A stretch of 64,000 bases of DNA from Phycisphaerae bacterium. GTDB lineage: Bacteria; Chloroflexota; Anaerolineae; 4572-78; J111. The stretch lies in assembly GCA_028285035.1 (NCBI GenBank), contig JANQQF010000087.1, forward strand, positions 172,492 to 236,491, written 5' to 3'. The position numbers were made by a program, and so were the translations under genes. This document shows positions 34,136-43,407 of this stretch, in pieces. Below the pieces are notes generated by a model that worked only from the letters and a program-made list of their open reading frames with translations, ran no database searches and was not told the origin of the DNA. The first letter of the stretch is position 1. The number at the start of each line of letters is the position of its first letter.

Positions 34136-35215
34136 GTGTTATCATCGACCAGGATACAAGTAGTGAGTGAAGATTTCGCTTATACTCAATCTGAAGATCC
34201 TAATGTTGTTGTGGTTGGGGGCGGAACAGGGTTAAGTGTTTTACTAAGAGGCCTAAAACATCATACAAAAAACATAACTGGGATTGTTACTGTAGCCGAT
34301 GATGGAGGCTCCTCAGGGAAGCTAAGACGTGAATTAGGGATTTTACCTCCTGGAGATTTCCGAAATTGTATTGCCGCATTAGCAGATGATGAAGACCTAA
34401 TCACGCAACTATTTCAATATCGCTTTCGCAGTGGTCCAGGGCTGGAGGGTCATAGCTTTGGGAATCTGTTTATCACAGCGATGGCCGAGGTCACTGGTTC
34501 ATTTGAACAAGCACTTTATGAAAGTGGTCGTGTCTTAAATATTCAGGGATCTATTGTTCCCAGCACATTAGAAGACATAAAATTATTCGCCGAAGTTAAC
34601 GAAGGAGCCAATACTCGAAAAATTGAGGGGGAAAGTGCAATCCCTGAGGTAAATCTACCGATAGAGCGGGTATATTTACAACCTGATGACCCCAAAGCTT
34701 TCCCTCGAGCAATTCAGGCTTTACTAAATGCAGATTTGATTGTGGCAGGCCCTGGTAGCCTTTATACCAGCATTATGCCCAATCTGTTAATTGGTGAAAT
34801 CGTCAAGGCAATTCAAGCGAGTTCTGCCAAGAAAATTTATATTTGCAATGTTGCAACACAACCTGGTGAGACCGATAACTACTCGCTAGATGATCATATT
34901 CAAGCGATTGATGAACATACAAATATGTCCGAGTCACCGTTTGATGATTATCCAGTATTGGAAACGGGTGAGTCAACGGGGTTATATCAAGAACGTTATC
35001 TCTTCGATTATGTTTTAGCCAATAATAATTTAACCTCGCCCATTCCTAATCATATGAGTCATTTACAGGCAATCTGTCCAACTCACCCCCCACATAAGCG
35101 TTATACGGTCGTAGAAGCAGATGTAGTCGATGAAGATTACCCTTGGCGCCATGATCATGTCAAATTGGCCAAAGAGCTAATGAAATGGTATCTGTCGGCC
35201 AGAAATATATCATAA
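34136..35215 (+). CDS. yvcK: YvcK / gluconeogenesis factor (CofD-like fold)
   Basis: 359 residues from GTG 34136; a second GTG at 34163 is a possible start. VVVVGGGTGLSVLLRGLKHH, TVADDGGSSGKLRRELGILPPGD-type and LIVAGPGSLYTSIMPNLLI are the conserved YvcK/CofD motifs binding UDP-sugar or F420-precursor-like ligands. In Bacillus and Mycobacterium, YvcK (CuvA) binds UDP-GlcNAc and controls GlmS and cell-wall precursor supply. Usually next to rapZ and whiA, but here next to gap, so the canonical cluster is broken. Cytosolic. Confidence 0.92.
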   Translation: MLSSTRIQVVSEDFAYTQSEDPNVVVVGGGTGLSVLLRGLKHHTKNITGIVTVADDGGSSGKLRRELGILPPGDFRNCIAALADDEDLITQLFQYRFRSGPGLEGHSFGNLFITAMAEVTGSFEQALYESGRVLNIQGSIVPSTLEDIKLFAEVNEGANTRKIEGESAIPEVNLPIERVYLQPDDPKAFPRAIQALLNADLIVAGPGSLYTSIMPNLLIGEIVKAIQASSAKKIYICNVATQPGETDNYSLDDHIQAIDEHTNMSESPFDDYPVLETGESTGLYQERYLFDYVLANNNLTSPIPNHMSHLQAICPTHPPHKRYTVVEADVVDEDYPWRHDHVKLAKELMKWYLSARNIS

Positions 35216-35248
35216 ATTTTTAATCATTCATCAATTCTGGAGGGGACT

Positions 35249-36262
35249 ATGTCTACAAAAATTGGAATTAATGGTTTTGGTCGCATCGGGCGACAAGTGT
35301 TCAAAGCAATCCGGGATACCTATGGGGACTCCCTAGAGGTTGTGGCAGTCAATGATATTGGAGATGTTGCGACAATGGCACATCTCCTTAAATATGACTC
35401 AAACTACGGTAAGTTTGATGGCACTGTAGAGGTTGTTGAGGGTGGCCTTAACATCAATGGGGAAAAGCTGCAGGTCTTGGCTGAGCGAGATCCGGCAAAT
35501 CTACCGTGGGGTGATTTAGGGGTTGATATCGTCATCGAAAGTACAGGTATCTTTCGTGATCGAGAGGGAGCCAGTAAGCACTTAGAGGCTGGGGCAAAAA
35601 AGGTGATTATCAGTGCTCCCGCCAAAGGAGAAGACTTAACAATCGTGTTGGGTGTGAATGAGAATTTGTACGATCACGACCAACACCACATTGTCTCAAA
35701 CGCCTCATGTACCACAAACTGTTTGGCCCCAGCGGCTAAGGTAGTTAATGACAGCTTTGGTATTATCAGTGGTTTAATGACAACCGTTCACGCCTACACC
35801 AATGATCAACGCATTCTTGATTTACCTCACAAAGATTTACGTCGTGCTCGGGCCGCAGCCATGAGCATTATCCCAACGACCACTGGGGCAGCAAGGGCAG
35901 TCGCTTTAGTTATTCCTGAGCTAAAAGGAAAGTTTGATGGTTATGCGCTACGCGTTCCAACCAGCACTGTTTCGCTCGTCGATTTCACAGCGATCGTTGA
36001 GAAAGAAACCACTACCGAGGAGCTACGGGCAGCGTTAAAAGAAGGCGCTACAACAGGTCAAATGAAAGATGTTATGGATTATGTAGAAGAGCCCTTGGTT
36101 TCTATCGACTACAAAGGTAATCCAGCATCAAGTTCTGTTGATGCTGAACTTTGCCAAGTTAGCAATGGTAATATGGTTAAAGTCGTTACTTGGTACGATA
36201 ATGAGTGGGGATACTCTTGTCGTACTGCTGATTTAGCAGATTTAATGGCTAGTAAATTTTAG
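35249..36262 (+). CDS. gap: Glyceraldehyde-3-phosphate dehydrogenase, class I
   Basis: 337 residues. NAD(P)-binding [14 protein letters not shown]; catalytic [12 protein letters not shown] with Cys154; His of the pair follows in [12 protein letters not shown]-terminal [15 protein letters not shown]. The residue after the second strand is VNDIGD, so Asp at the position normally deciding NAD preference is present (inferred). SD GGAGGGG lies eight bases before ATG. 33 bases after yvcK, probably co-transcribed. Confidence 0.97.
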   Translation: MSTKIGINGFGRIGRQVFKAIRDTYGDSLEVVAVNDIGDVATMAHLLKYDSNYGKFDGTVEVVEGGLNINGEKLQVLAERDPANLPWGDLGVDIVIESTGIFRDREGASKHLEAGAKKVIISAPAKGEDLTIVLGVNENLYDHDQHHIVSNASCTTNCLAPAAKVVNDSFGIISGLMTTVHAYTNDQRILDLPHKDLRRARAAAMSIIPTTTGAARAVALVIPELKGKFDGYALRVPTSTVSLVDFTAIVEKETTTEELRAALKEGATTGQMKDVMDYVEEPLVSIDYKGNPASSSVDAELCQVSNGNMVKVVTWYDNEWGYSCRTADLADLMASKF

Positions 36263-36269
36263 GAATGCC

Positions 36270-36302
36270 CTCCCCTGATCACTATAATGGCGATCAGGGG
36301 AG
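36270..36302 (+). terminator. Hairpin after gap
   Basis: CTCCCCTGATC (36270-36280) and GATCAGGGGAG (36292-36302) pair perfectly over 11 bp with an 11-base loop, 8 bases past the stop. No T tract follows, so it may act with Rho or only stabilise the 3' end. Confidence 0.6.
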
Positions 36303-36307
36303 CATAG

Positions 36308-36336
36308 TTGACTGCCTCAAAAAGTAGTGTTATAAT
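36308..36336 (+). promoter_or_regulatory. Strong consensus promoter of rho
   Basis: TTGACT (36308-36313), 17-base spacer, TATAAT (36331-36336), with TG one base before the -10. The expected start near 36343 leaves a leader of about 310 bases. Confidence 0.85.
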
Positions 36337-36342
36337 CTAACA

Positions 36343-36652
36343 CGGACTAAGCACATTGGTTAAGGCCTTATCTAGGGTCTAAACCCCACAACTTGTGCGA
36401 TTTATCTCCCCAAGACAAAAACTTGTTTCTCTTTTAGGTTAAAATTTAAAAATTTATACAATTTATGCCCCCTGGCTGTATTACACACACCTATGTCTCT
36501 ATTTTGAGCAAACAGGAATAACAACCCTACCACTCATATAAATTGCACACCATTTTTTATAACTTAAATGATTCAACTCATTTTTCTATACAAAACAACA
36601 TACTGAATAAACTACAACCCATAATCTACTTCAGATTTAGGAGTCTTTTATA
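36343..36652 (+). promoter_or_regulatory. rho: Long rho leader with G-poor, C-rich rut-like segment
   Basis: The segment 36521-36632 (112 bases) contains 29 C and only 3 G, with little self-complementarity. Unstructured C-over-G RNA is what Rho binds (rut). E. coli rho is autoregulated by Rho-dependent attenuation in its leader; the same is likely here. No hairpin terminator and no leader peptide with a clear ribosome site were seen. Confidence 0.6.
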
Positions 36653-37906
36653 ATGAATATGGCGGAGCTTGAAGCAAAAACATTAGATGATTTAAGGGCG
36701 CAAGCGAAAGAATTAGATGTATCTGGCTTTAGCAAATTAAAAAAGAGTGATCTTATTTTAAAGATTTTGAAAGGCAACGCTGAAGCCCAAGGATTTATCT
36801 TTGGTGGAGGCGTCCTCGAAATTATCCAGGATGGTATTGGATTCTTAAGATCAGTCGACCTTTTACCTGGCCCTGATGATATATATGTATCGCAAAGTCA
36901 AATTCGACGGTTTGGCTTACGGACTGGGGATATGGTTATTGGACAAGTACGCCCCCCAAAAGATACGGAAAAATATTTTGGACTACTACGTGTTGAGGCT
37001 GTAAACGGGCTTGATCCCGAGTCAGCTAAAAAACGCCCAATGTTTGAGCGCTTAACTCCGATTTTCCCCCAAGAGCGATTGCAGCTTGAAACCCGACGTG
37101 ATTTGCTGGCTACCCGTCTTCTTGATATCTTGGCCCCAATTGGTCGAGGTCAGCGGGGTTTGATTGTATCGCCCCCCAAGGCTGGAAAGACGACAATCTT
37201 AAAGCAAATTGCAAATGGGATCAGCGGAAATCACCCTGATGTCCATATGATGGTTGTACTTATCGGGGAGCGCCCCGAAGAGGTCACGGATATGGATCGT
37301 TCGGTGGATGCAGAAGTCATGGCCGCAACATTCGATGATCCAGAAACAGCCCAGACCCGTGTTGCAGAAATGGCTTTGGCTAAGGCAAAACGCTTGGTCG
37401 AAGGGGGTCGAGATGTTGTTATTCTGATGGACTCATTAACCCGATTGGCCCGTGCTTACAATATGGTTGTGCCGCCAAGTGGCCGAACCTTGTCCGGAGG
37501 GATTGACCCAGCGGCCCTATATCCACCAAAACGCTTCTTTGGCGCAGCCCGAAATCTGGAAGAGGGCGGTAGTTTGACGATTATTGCGACGACATTGGTC
37601 GATACGGGCAGTCGTATGGATGATGTTATCTACGAGGAATTTAAAGGGACAGGTAATATGGAAATGCACCTGAGCCGTAAATTGGCTGAACGTCGCTTCT
37701 TCCCAGCAATCGATATTGAACGATCTAGCACACGCCGTGAAGACCTGCTACTTTCCTCGGATGATCTTAGCCGAGTCTGGACCCTGCGCCGTATGATTAC
37801 TGCGGTTGGCGGTGGCTCTGAAGCAACAGAGATGATTCTTGATCGTTTACCAAAAACAGAAAATAATGCTGAATTTTTAGCAACCCTCAATAAAGAGATT
37901 TATTAG
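36653..37906 (+). CDS. rho: Transcription termination factor Rho
   Basis: 417 residues, normal for Rho. Rho_N helices at 1-45 ([23 protein letters not shown]), cold-shock-like RNA-binding domain at about 48-120 ([34 protein letters not shown]), hexameric ATPase from about 150 with Walker [10 protein letters not shown], Walker [17 protein letters not shown] and Q/R loops ([20 protein letters not shown]). The ATG at 36653 is used, with AGGAG nine bases upstream; a second ATG two codons later is possible. Bicyclomycin-site residues were not examined. Confidence 0.98.
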   Translation: MNMAELEAKTLDDLRAQAKELDVSGFSKLKKSDLILKILKGNAEAQGFIFGGGVLEIIQDGIGFLRSVDLLPGPDDIYVSQSQIRRFGLRTGDMVIGQVRPPKDTEKYFGLLRVEAVNGLDPESAKKRPMFERLTPIFPQERLQLETRRDLLATRLLDILAPIGRGQRGLIVSPPKAGKTTILKQIANGISGNHPDVHMMVVLIGERPEEVTDMDRSVDAEVMAATFDDPETAQTRVAEMALAKAKRLVEGGRDVVILMDSLTRLARAYNMVVPPSGRTLSGGIDPAALYPPKRFFGAARNLEEGGSLTIIATTLVDTGSRMDDVIYEEFKGTGNMEMHLSRKLAERRFFPAIDIERSSTRREDLLLSSDDLSRVWTLRRMITAVGGGSEATEMILDRLPKTENNAEFLATLNKEIY

Positions 37907-37943
37907 AATTTCACACAACCTAAAACTGATTGCACACCTGGAT

Positions 37944-37972
37944 TTGACGGCCCCTATGACAAGCGTTATAGT
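37944..37972 (+). promoter_or_regulatory. Promoter of the M23 peptidase gene
   Basis: TTGACG (37944-37949), 17-base spacer, TATAGT (37967-37972), about 70 bases before the start. Confidence 0.7.
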
Positions 37973-38040
37973 AAACAGCCGTTGCTTCAATGAGGCAACC
38001 AAAATTTATGATAACTCTTGTTCATTGGTGTTAAGGCTTT

Positions 38041-39222
38041 ATGCAGCATCCATTAACAGAAAAAAAATCGGACATTTCTTCAGTATCTAATCCACCCTAT
38101 CAATTCTCGACTGAAAAAAATTTCCTACATCAGCTAATACCCTTTATCTCTAGGGTCTTCCAAGGTGAACTTCCCTCGCGCCGGATTGCCTCGCACTTCA
38201 TTTTAATTCTTATTGTAATTTTTGCAGTTAGATTAAGCGGTCTAGAATTTTCTGAGACAACATTGTTTAGCTTTGAAACATCAAATGAGCCAACCGACCC
38301 CCTCGCTCAAGCTATAGATGTTCAAAATACATCTCTTCTTCCCTCAGCCCAACTCACTAACTTTCTTGATGGTGTATTACAGCGTGCACCAGTACCTAAC
38401 ATCGCCCGTCCAACAGTTGAGCCTATTCAAGAGGTAACCATCATTGAAGAGGTGGTCAATGAGACCCGCCCTGAGGATGAAATTATCACTTACGTTGTCG
38501 AGCCAGGGGACACGATTTCCGGCATTGCCGAAAAATTTGGATTACGGCCTGAAACCATTACTGGCGCCAATGGGGTTTTGGAGGCCAATCCTGATCTGTT
38601 AAGTGTGGGGCAGGAAGTTCTCATTCTGCCTGTAGATGGTATTTATCATCAAGTTGGATCAGGAGATACCATTGCTGGCATCGCCAGTACATTCTATGCT
38701 GACCCAGATGATATCATCAATCATCCCCTCAATGCTATTGACCCAAACAACCCAATCATTTTCACAGGACAATGGCTGCTTGTGCCCAACGGAACGAAAC
38801 CCTTCACACCGCCTCAGGTTGTAATTTATGATGGACCTATTCCGGATGACGCAGCTATTGGAACCGGCTCATTCGGTTGGCCAGCCAGTGGTCGTGTGTC
38901 ACAAGGGTATTGGAGTGGTCACACAGCGATTGATGTTGCCACCTGGCTTGGGGCACCCATCGCAGCCGCAGACTCGGGACACGTTATTGTCGCCGGCTGG
39001 GACAATACAGGATATGGAAACATGGTCGTCATTGATCATGGCAATGGATTTCAGACCTTGTACGCACACATGAATGCCTATTATGTTGAAACTGGAACAG
39101 ATGTCGCTAAAGGGCAGCAAATTGGCGAGGTTGGTAGCACGGGCAATTCGACCGGGCCTCACCTGCACTTTGAGCTACGACAAGGAACTATTCAGCGTAA
39201 TCCTATAGGGTTTCTTCCATAA
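38041..39222 (+). CDS. LysM-M23 peptidoglycan endopeptidase
   Basis: 393 residues. One membrane segment near 48-66 (IASHFILILIVIFAVRL), so the protein is anchored and faces outward. Two LysM modules, about 152-197 (TYVVEPGDTISGIAEKFG) and 201-250 (YHQVGSGDTIAGIASTFY). M23 (lysostaphin-like) domain about 280-393 with the zinc motif GHTAIDVAT (near 293) and HLHFELR (near 373), and YAHMN. Both zinc motifs look intact, so it should be active on peptide cross-links rather than an EnvC-like activator. Start ATG directly follows the promoter leader; ribosome site weak. Confidence 0.93.
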   Translation: MQHPLTEKKSDISSVSNPPYQFSTEKNFLHQLIPFISRVFQGELPSRRIASHFILILIVIFAVRLSGLEFSETTLFSFETSNEPTDPLAQAIDVQNTSLLPSAQLTNFLDGVLQRAPVPNIARPTVEPIQEVTIIEEVVNETRPEDEIITYVVEPGDTISGIAEKFGLRPETITGANGVLEANPDLLSVGQEVLILPVDGIYHQVGSGDTIAGIASTFYADPDDIINHPLNAIDPNNPIIFTGQWLLVPNGTKPFTPPQVVIYDGPIPDDAAIGTGSFGWPASGRVSQGYWSGHTAIDVATWLGAPIAAADSGHVIVAGWDNTGYGNMVVIDHGNGFQTLYAHMNAYYVETGTDVAKGQQIGEVGSTGNSTGPHLHFELRQGTIQRNPIGFLP

Positions 39223-39254
39223 AAACACCGCTCGGAATAAGGAGCAGTGTTTTT
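39221..39254. terminator. Bidirectional Rho-independent terminator
   Basis: 39221-39233 pairs with 39242-39254 at 12 of 13 positions, 8-base loop, T tracts on both strands. Lies between the convergent M23 and phosphohexomutase genes. Confidence 0.9.
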
Positions 39255-39270
39255 CTTTACTTGACAAGTT

Positions 39271-40704
39271 TTATGCCTGTCCTGACATCTCACGGCCTGT
39301 TTCAATCAAGGCCTTGAGCGCATCGTGGCTACCTGCTTCGGCATAAACTCGTAAAACTGGCTCAGTCCCAGAGGGGCGAATAAGTAGCCAACTATCATCG
39401 GCCATTCGATACTTCACCCCATCATAACTATCGACATTAACCACCGTTTCCCCAGCAATCTTTTCCGGAACAGCATCAACCAACCGTTTAACCATCTCAT
39501 CTTTAGATACAAAACTCTTTAAGCGAATGTCAGACCGTTTATATACAACCGGGCCAACATCTTGTTGTAAATCATCAATCAATTCACTTAAAGGGACCCC
39601 AGCATCAGCGACAATTTCCATGAGAAGCAATCCCATCAAAATGCCATCACCTTCAGGAATATGTCCCTTTATACTAATGCCTCCAGACTCTTCACCGCCA
39701 AGCAGGACATCCCCGTTAATCATCAAATCGGCAATAACATCGAAGCCAACTGGTGTCTCATGAATTGTTAAATCGTACTTTTTGGCCAATCGATTCAACA
39801 TCAAGGTACTGCTGATGGTTTTCGCGATATCTCCAGTTAACCCTCTTTTCTCAACCAGATATCGTACTGTCAGGGCCATAATTGTGTGGGGATCAACAAA
39901 ATTTCCGCGCTCATCTACCGCCCCAATTCGATCAGCGTCCCCATCTGTAGCCAACCCTAACGCAGCATTCTCATTTTGCACCGTAATAATCAATTCCTTC
40001 AGGTTTTTTCCTAAGGGTTCAGGGTGAATGCCACCAAAACCGGGATTTCTTTCGCTATGCAATTCGTGAATTTGGGTCAAGGTTCGTGACAGAATTTCAC
40101 GAAATGCCGATCGTCCTGCCCCATACATTGCGTCAGCAACAACTTTAAGCTGCCCGTTGGAAATGATATCCATATTGACCAAATTTGTCGTCAAATGCTC
40201 ATAATAAGACCAAGCAGGATCAAAGCGTTTGATAAGCCCACGCTCTTCGGCCTTACTAAAATCCATCAAGTTAGCCCCAATCCGGTCGTGGATGGAAAAC
40301 AGATTCCGTTCAATTGCACTAATTTGTTGTTTTGAAGCAGCTCCACCATAAGTTGCCTTGAGTTTGTAGCCATTGTATCGCGGCGGATTGTGACTGGCCG
40401 TAATCATGACCCCACCAATGGCCTTTTTATGCACGATATTGTAGCTAATTGAAGGGGTGGGGGCATCAGCCCGGGCCAAGTGTGAAGTAATCCCATTTGC
40501 AGCCATCACCCGAGCCACTTCTGCAGCAAATCGATCTGATAGAAAACGTGTATCAAATCCTATAACAATTTCCAGGTTGCTGTCTGGTTCAGCTGTTTCG
40601 AGAAGATAGTCAGCTGTCGCTTGGCTGACGAGACGCAAATTTTCAAATGTAAATGTCTCGGCAATCACCGCACGCCAGCCATCAGTGCCAAATTTAATTG
40701 TCAT
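39271..40704 (-). CDS. Phosphoglucomutase/phosphomannomutase (alpha-D-phosphohexomutase)
   Basis: 477 residues. FGTDGWRAVIAE start, phosphoserine loop ITASHNPPRYNG (Ser104), metal loop ATDGDADRIGAVD, sugar-binding loop GGEESGGI and C-terminal phosphate-binding RPSGTEPVLRVYAEA; all four active-site loops are intact. Converts hexose 1-phosphate and 6-phosphate. The EESGG loop is typical of glucose/mannose-phosphate enzymes. With the neighbouring glycosyltransferase and glycerate kinase it may feed NDP-sugar or glycogen synthesis. A second mutase is at 61246-62619. Confidence 0.93.
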   Translation of the reverse strand: MTIKFGTDGWRAVIAETFTFENLRLVSQATADYLLETAEPDSNLEIVIGFDTRFLSDRFAAEVARVMAANGITSHLARADAPTPSISYNIVHKKAIGGVMITASHNPPRYNGYKLKATYGGAASKQQISAIERNLFSIHDRIGANLMDFSKAEERGLIKRFDPAWSYYEHLTTNLVNMDIISNGQLKVVADAMYGAGRSAFREILSRTLTQIHELHSERNPGFGGIHPEPLGKNLKELIITVQNENAALGLATDGDADRIGAVDERGNFVDPHTIMALTVRYLVEKRGLTGDIAKTISSTLMLNRLAKKYDLTIHETPVGFDVIADLMINGDVLLGGEESGGISIKGHIPEGDGILMGLLLMEIVADAGVPLSELIDDLQQDVGPVVYKRSDIRLKSFVSKDEMVKRLVDAVPEKIAGETVVNVDSYDGVKYRMADDSWLLIRPSGTEPVLRVYAEAGSHDALKALIETGREMSGQA

Positions 40705-40767
40705 GGGGGTTGCTCCTTGAATGTAATTGATTAAAGATTAGATTATATACGTAGGAAAGTTTACAGC

Positions 40768-42063
40768 TTAAGAATGTAGCCAAGGTTGGTAATTTATCCA
40801 GCGATCTTTCAAATAAGATCGCATCTCTTCAAATTCAACAGCTTGAGCCGCAACAGTACCTTCGTGACCAACAATCGATAGACCAGCCACTTCCTGCCAA
40901 AATGCCACAGTACGGCCTTGATAAATTGGGAAAAGAGAGGTAACCACCTGATATGGGTCACATTCACCCTTGTTAAATACAACTGCAAAGTCATATAAAA
41001 TTCGGGCCCATAAATTGGGTGGAAAATAAAATCTATCAAGCGGTAATGCCGCTAATTTTTCTAGCTGTAACAAATTATCTCGGGACAACACACTTTGCCA
41101 GATTGATCGATATTCAATCCAGCCTAACGCTAACTCATCAAGTAGAGCTGCTAAATCGCGCTCCACCATTGAAGTTAAAAGCTTGGTTGATTTATATTCG
41201 GTAAGGGTGGACAGTGAATAAAACTGATCTACCGTTTTCCACGAAGCACGATGGGTATGTAAATGTCGAAATAACACACTTAATGCGTCGTGAAATTGGG
41301 CTTTAAATTCAGCGTTTTGGCGTTTAAGGTGACCATTTTGAGCAAAAAGATCAGAAACATTACACTTCGTTCCAATTGCTGATTGAGCAACACGAAATTT
41401 TTCCAGCACAGCGTGGGTTACTAGCCACGGGGACAATCCAAACATCGCAATTTCAGTTTGCCACACATCCTCCTCAAGGATAGCCGCGGCTAGGCGGGGT
41501 GATAAAGCAAAATCAGGGGCCGCTGGGTGCCGTACTCCGCGTCCCCACAAAGCTCGAAACAAAGGATGAATAATTAGATCACTAAAGGCAGCTTGTGAAG
41601 ATAGGCTAGACCATTGATAGCGAGGCATCACCAAATCAGCTTTATCCGCCAAGAGTAAATGGGCCAATCCAGGAATCCAGTTTGGTGTGATGGATTGGGT
41701 ATCGCTATCCAAGATAACAATTGCCTTGGCGTCAAGAGCCAAGGCCGCATCAAAGATAGCAGCAATTGCGTTCCCTCGTCCCAGCATTCCATCATATCGA
41801 CCTGATACAATCCATTGATTACGACGACACTCATCTGTTCGTTGTAAGATGGCTCGGCGGGTTTCCGAGGAATAGCCGGCATCGACATTGAGAATGACGG
41901 TTCGTAAATCAGGATAAAAGGTGCGTACCCCTTCAAGAGTAACCCTAGTAACCGCAGATGAACTCTCGGGGTTTTTATAGGTTGGTAAACCAATCACCAA
42001 ATCAGCCGATTTTATTTTCTTAAGTTGTCTTTGTGCGCCTGCTCGCAAACTTGGATGATACAT
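40768..42063 (-). CDS. GT-A glycosyltransferase, glucosyl-3-phosphoglycerate / mannosylglycerate synthase-like
   Basis: 431 residues. N-terminal GT2-like fold: LVIGLPTYKNPESSSAVTRV, GRGNAIAAIFDAA and the metal-binding DSD (Asp119-Ser-Asp121) in VILDSDTQSITPNWI. The C-terminal half is a helical extension as in GT78/GT81 enzymes. Those use GDP-mannose or NDP-glucose with D-glycerate or 3-phosphoglycerate to make the compatible solutes mannosylglycerate or glucosylglycerate. The glycerate 2-kinase immediately upstream supports a glycerate link. The acceptor is inferred; it could equally be a glycosyltransferase for another small acid. Confidence 0.75.
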   Translation of the reverse strand: MYHPSLRAGAQRQLKKIKSADLVIGLPTYKNPESSSAVTRVTLEGVRTFYPDLRTVILNVDAGYSSETRRAILQRTDECRRNQWIVSGRYDGMLGRGNAIAAIFDAALALDAKAIVILDSDTQSITPNWIPGLAHLLLADKADLVMPRYQWSSLSSQAAFSDLIIHPLFRALWGRGVRHPAAPDFALSPRLAAAILEEDVWQTEIAMFGLSPWLVTHAVLEKFRVAQSAIGTKCNVSDLFAQNGHLKRQNAEFKAQFHDALSVLFRHLHTHRASWKTVDQFYSLSTLTEYKSTKLLTSMVERDLAALLDELALGWIEYRSIWQSVLSRDNLLQLEKLAALPLDRFYFPPNLWARILYDFAVVFNKGECDPYQVVTSLFPIYQGRTVAFWQEVAGLSIVGHEGTVAAQAVEFEEMRSYLKDRWINYQPWLHS

Positions 42064-42075
42064 CTTTACTATTGT

Positions 42076-43407
42076 TTACCAAGCTAGTATAAAAATCAAG
42101 TCATTCACGTTTGTCTGTGTGGGGCCTGTCATTATTAATTGATCGAGGGCTGAAAAAAAGTTATACGCATCGTTTCGCTCAAGATAGACTTGGGGGTCCA
42201 AGCCTAGCTGTCTAGCCCGGGCAACAGTATCGCCATCTGCAAAGGCACCAGCCGCATCTGTAGGGCCATCCGTACCATCAGTCGCTAAACAAACGACCAG
42301 TGTATTTACCCAGCCTTCTAGGGCTATTGCCACAGCTAAAGCCATCTCTTGATTTCGCCCCCCTTTTCCTTCTCCCGTCAGAGTTACAGTCGTTTCCCCA
42401 CCTAATACAAAACAGGCAGGTCGCTTTAAATCACCCTCATCTCGTATAAGTCCTTTGGCTAAACCAGCCACAGCTTTACCTATCTCGCGAGCCTCTCCTT
42501 CTATGAAGGTGCTCAGTAATTGTCCGTTGACCCCATTGGCTTTAGCTTGTTGAACTGCTGCTTGGGCAGCAATTCGATTACTACCAATAATCACATTTTG
42601 TACCCGCTCAAAAATTGCATCACCAGATTTCGGGGTGTCTGGAATATCTCTCCGCTTACCTACCCTCAAATGCTGAACGACTGTTTCAGGCAAATTACTT
42701 TCCAGTCGATATCGTTCAATAATCGCCCAAGCATCATCAAAGGTACTTGGATCGGGAACGGTTGGACCTGAAGCAATAATGGATAACGGGTCGGCTACAA
42801 CATCCGAAAGGATGAGAGCGTATAAAGCGGCTGGCGCGGCTAAGCGAGCAATTCCTCCGCCTTTGACCTTCGAAAGATGTTTACGAATGGTATTAAATTC
42901 ATCAATAGTTGCCCCAGCCGCAAGCAATGCCTGAGTTGTTTGCTGTAAATCTGCCAAGCTAATGCCGGTTACAGGCTGATTTAATAAAGCCGATCCACCA
43001 CCTGAAATCAAACATATCACGGTATCCTCTGCTGTTGTGTCCTGCAAAAGGTCAATAATGTTTGCTGTGGCGGCAAAGCCTGCCTCATCTGGAAGTGGAT
43101 GTCCCCCCTCACTAATTTTTATGTTTGTTTGTGCTTGAGAGTCTTGATCAACATGATCATACTTTACAATCACCTGACCTGCTGTAATTTGGTCACCCAA
43201 AAGTTCAGTTATCGCTAAGGCCATCGGCGTACAGGCTTTGCCTGCCCCAACGACAATTATTCGGCCAAGGGTTGACTGAATTTCAGTGAGCGTCTCAGGA
43301 TGTTCCGCAAAAAAATTTTTAACAGCAACAGCCGGGTCTACGGCTTTCAAAGCAGCCTGAATTAAATTCCAAGCAATTTTATTTGGATCAAAATTTGAAT
43401 TATTCAT
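42076..43407 (-). CDS. Glycerate 2-kinase (MOFRL/GckA family)
   Basis: 443 residues. N-terminal DUF4147 domain with GAGKACTPMA near 53 and CLISGGGSALLNQPVTGISL near 130; C-terminal MOFRL domain with GGETTVTLTGEGKGGRNQEMALAVAIAL near 335 and LATDGTDGPTDAAGAF. ATP-dependent phosphorylation of D-glycerate to 2-phosphoglycerate, in the cytosol. Its ATG overlaps the stop of the preceding binding-protein gene (ATGA at 43404-43407), and it is 12 bases ahead of the glycosyltransferase gene. That links an external solute, glycerate and a sugar-glycerate product. Confidence 0.93.
   Translation of the reverse strand: MNNSNFDPNKIAWNLIQAALKAVDPAVAVKNFFAEHPETLTEIQSTLGRIIVVGAGKACTPMALAITELLGDQITAGQVIVKYDHVDQDSQAQTNIKISEGGHPLPDEAGFAATANIIDLLQDTTAEDTVICLISGGGSALLNQPVTGISLADLQQTTQALLAAGATIDEFNTIRKHLSKVKGGGIARLAAPAALYALILSDVVADPLSIIASGPTVPDPSTFDDAWAIIERYRLESNLPETVVQHLRVGKRRDIPDTPKSGDAIFERVQNVIIGSNRIAAQAAVQQAKANGVNGQLLSTFIEGEAREIGKAVAGLAKGLIRDEGDLKRPACFVLGGETTVTLTGEGKGGRNQEMALAVAIALEGWVNTLVVCLATDGTDGPTDAAGAFADGDTVARARQLGLDPQVYLERNDAYNFFSALDQLIMTGPTQTNVNDLIFILAW

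Larger units (their letters stand above)
36263..36652. other. Intergenic region: gap end hairpin, rho promoter and long leader
   Basis: 390 bases without a gene. In order: hairpin 36270-36302, promoter 36308-36336, then a leader of about 310 bases to the rho start, whose last part is C-rich and almost G-free. Each is listed separately. Confidence 0.8.
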
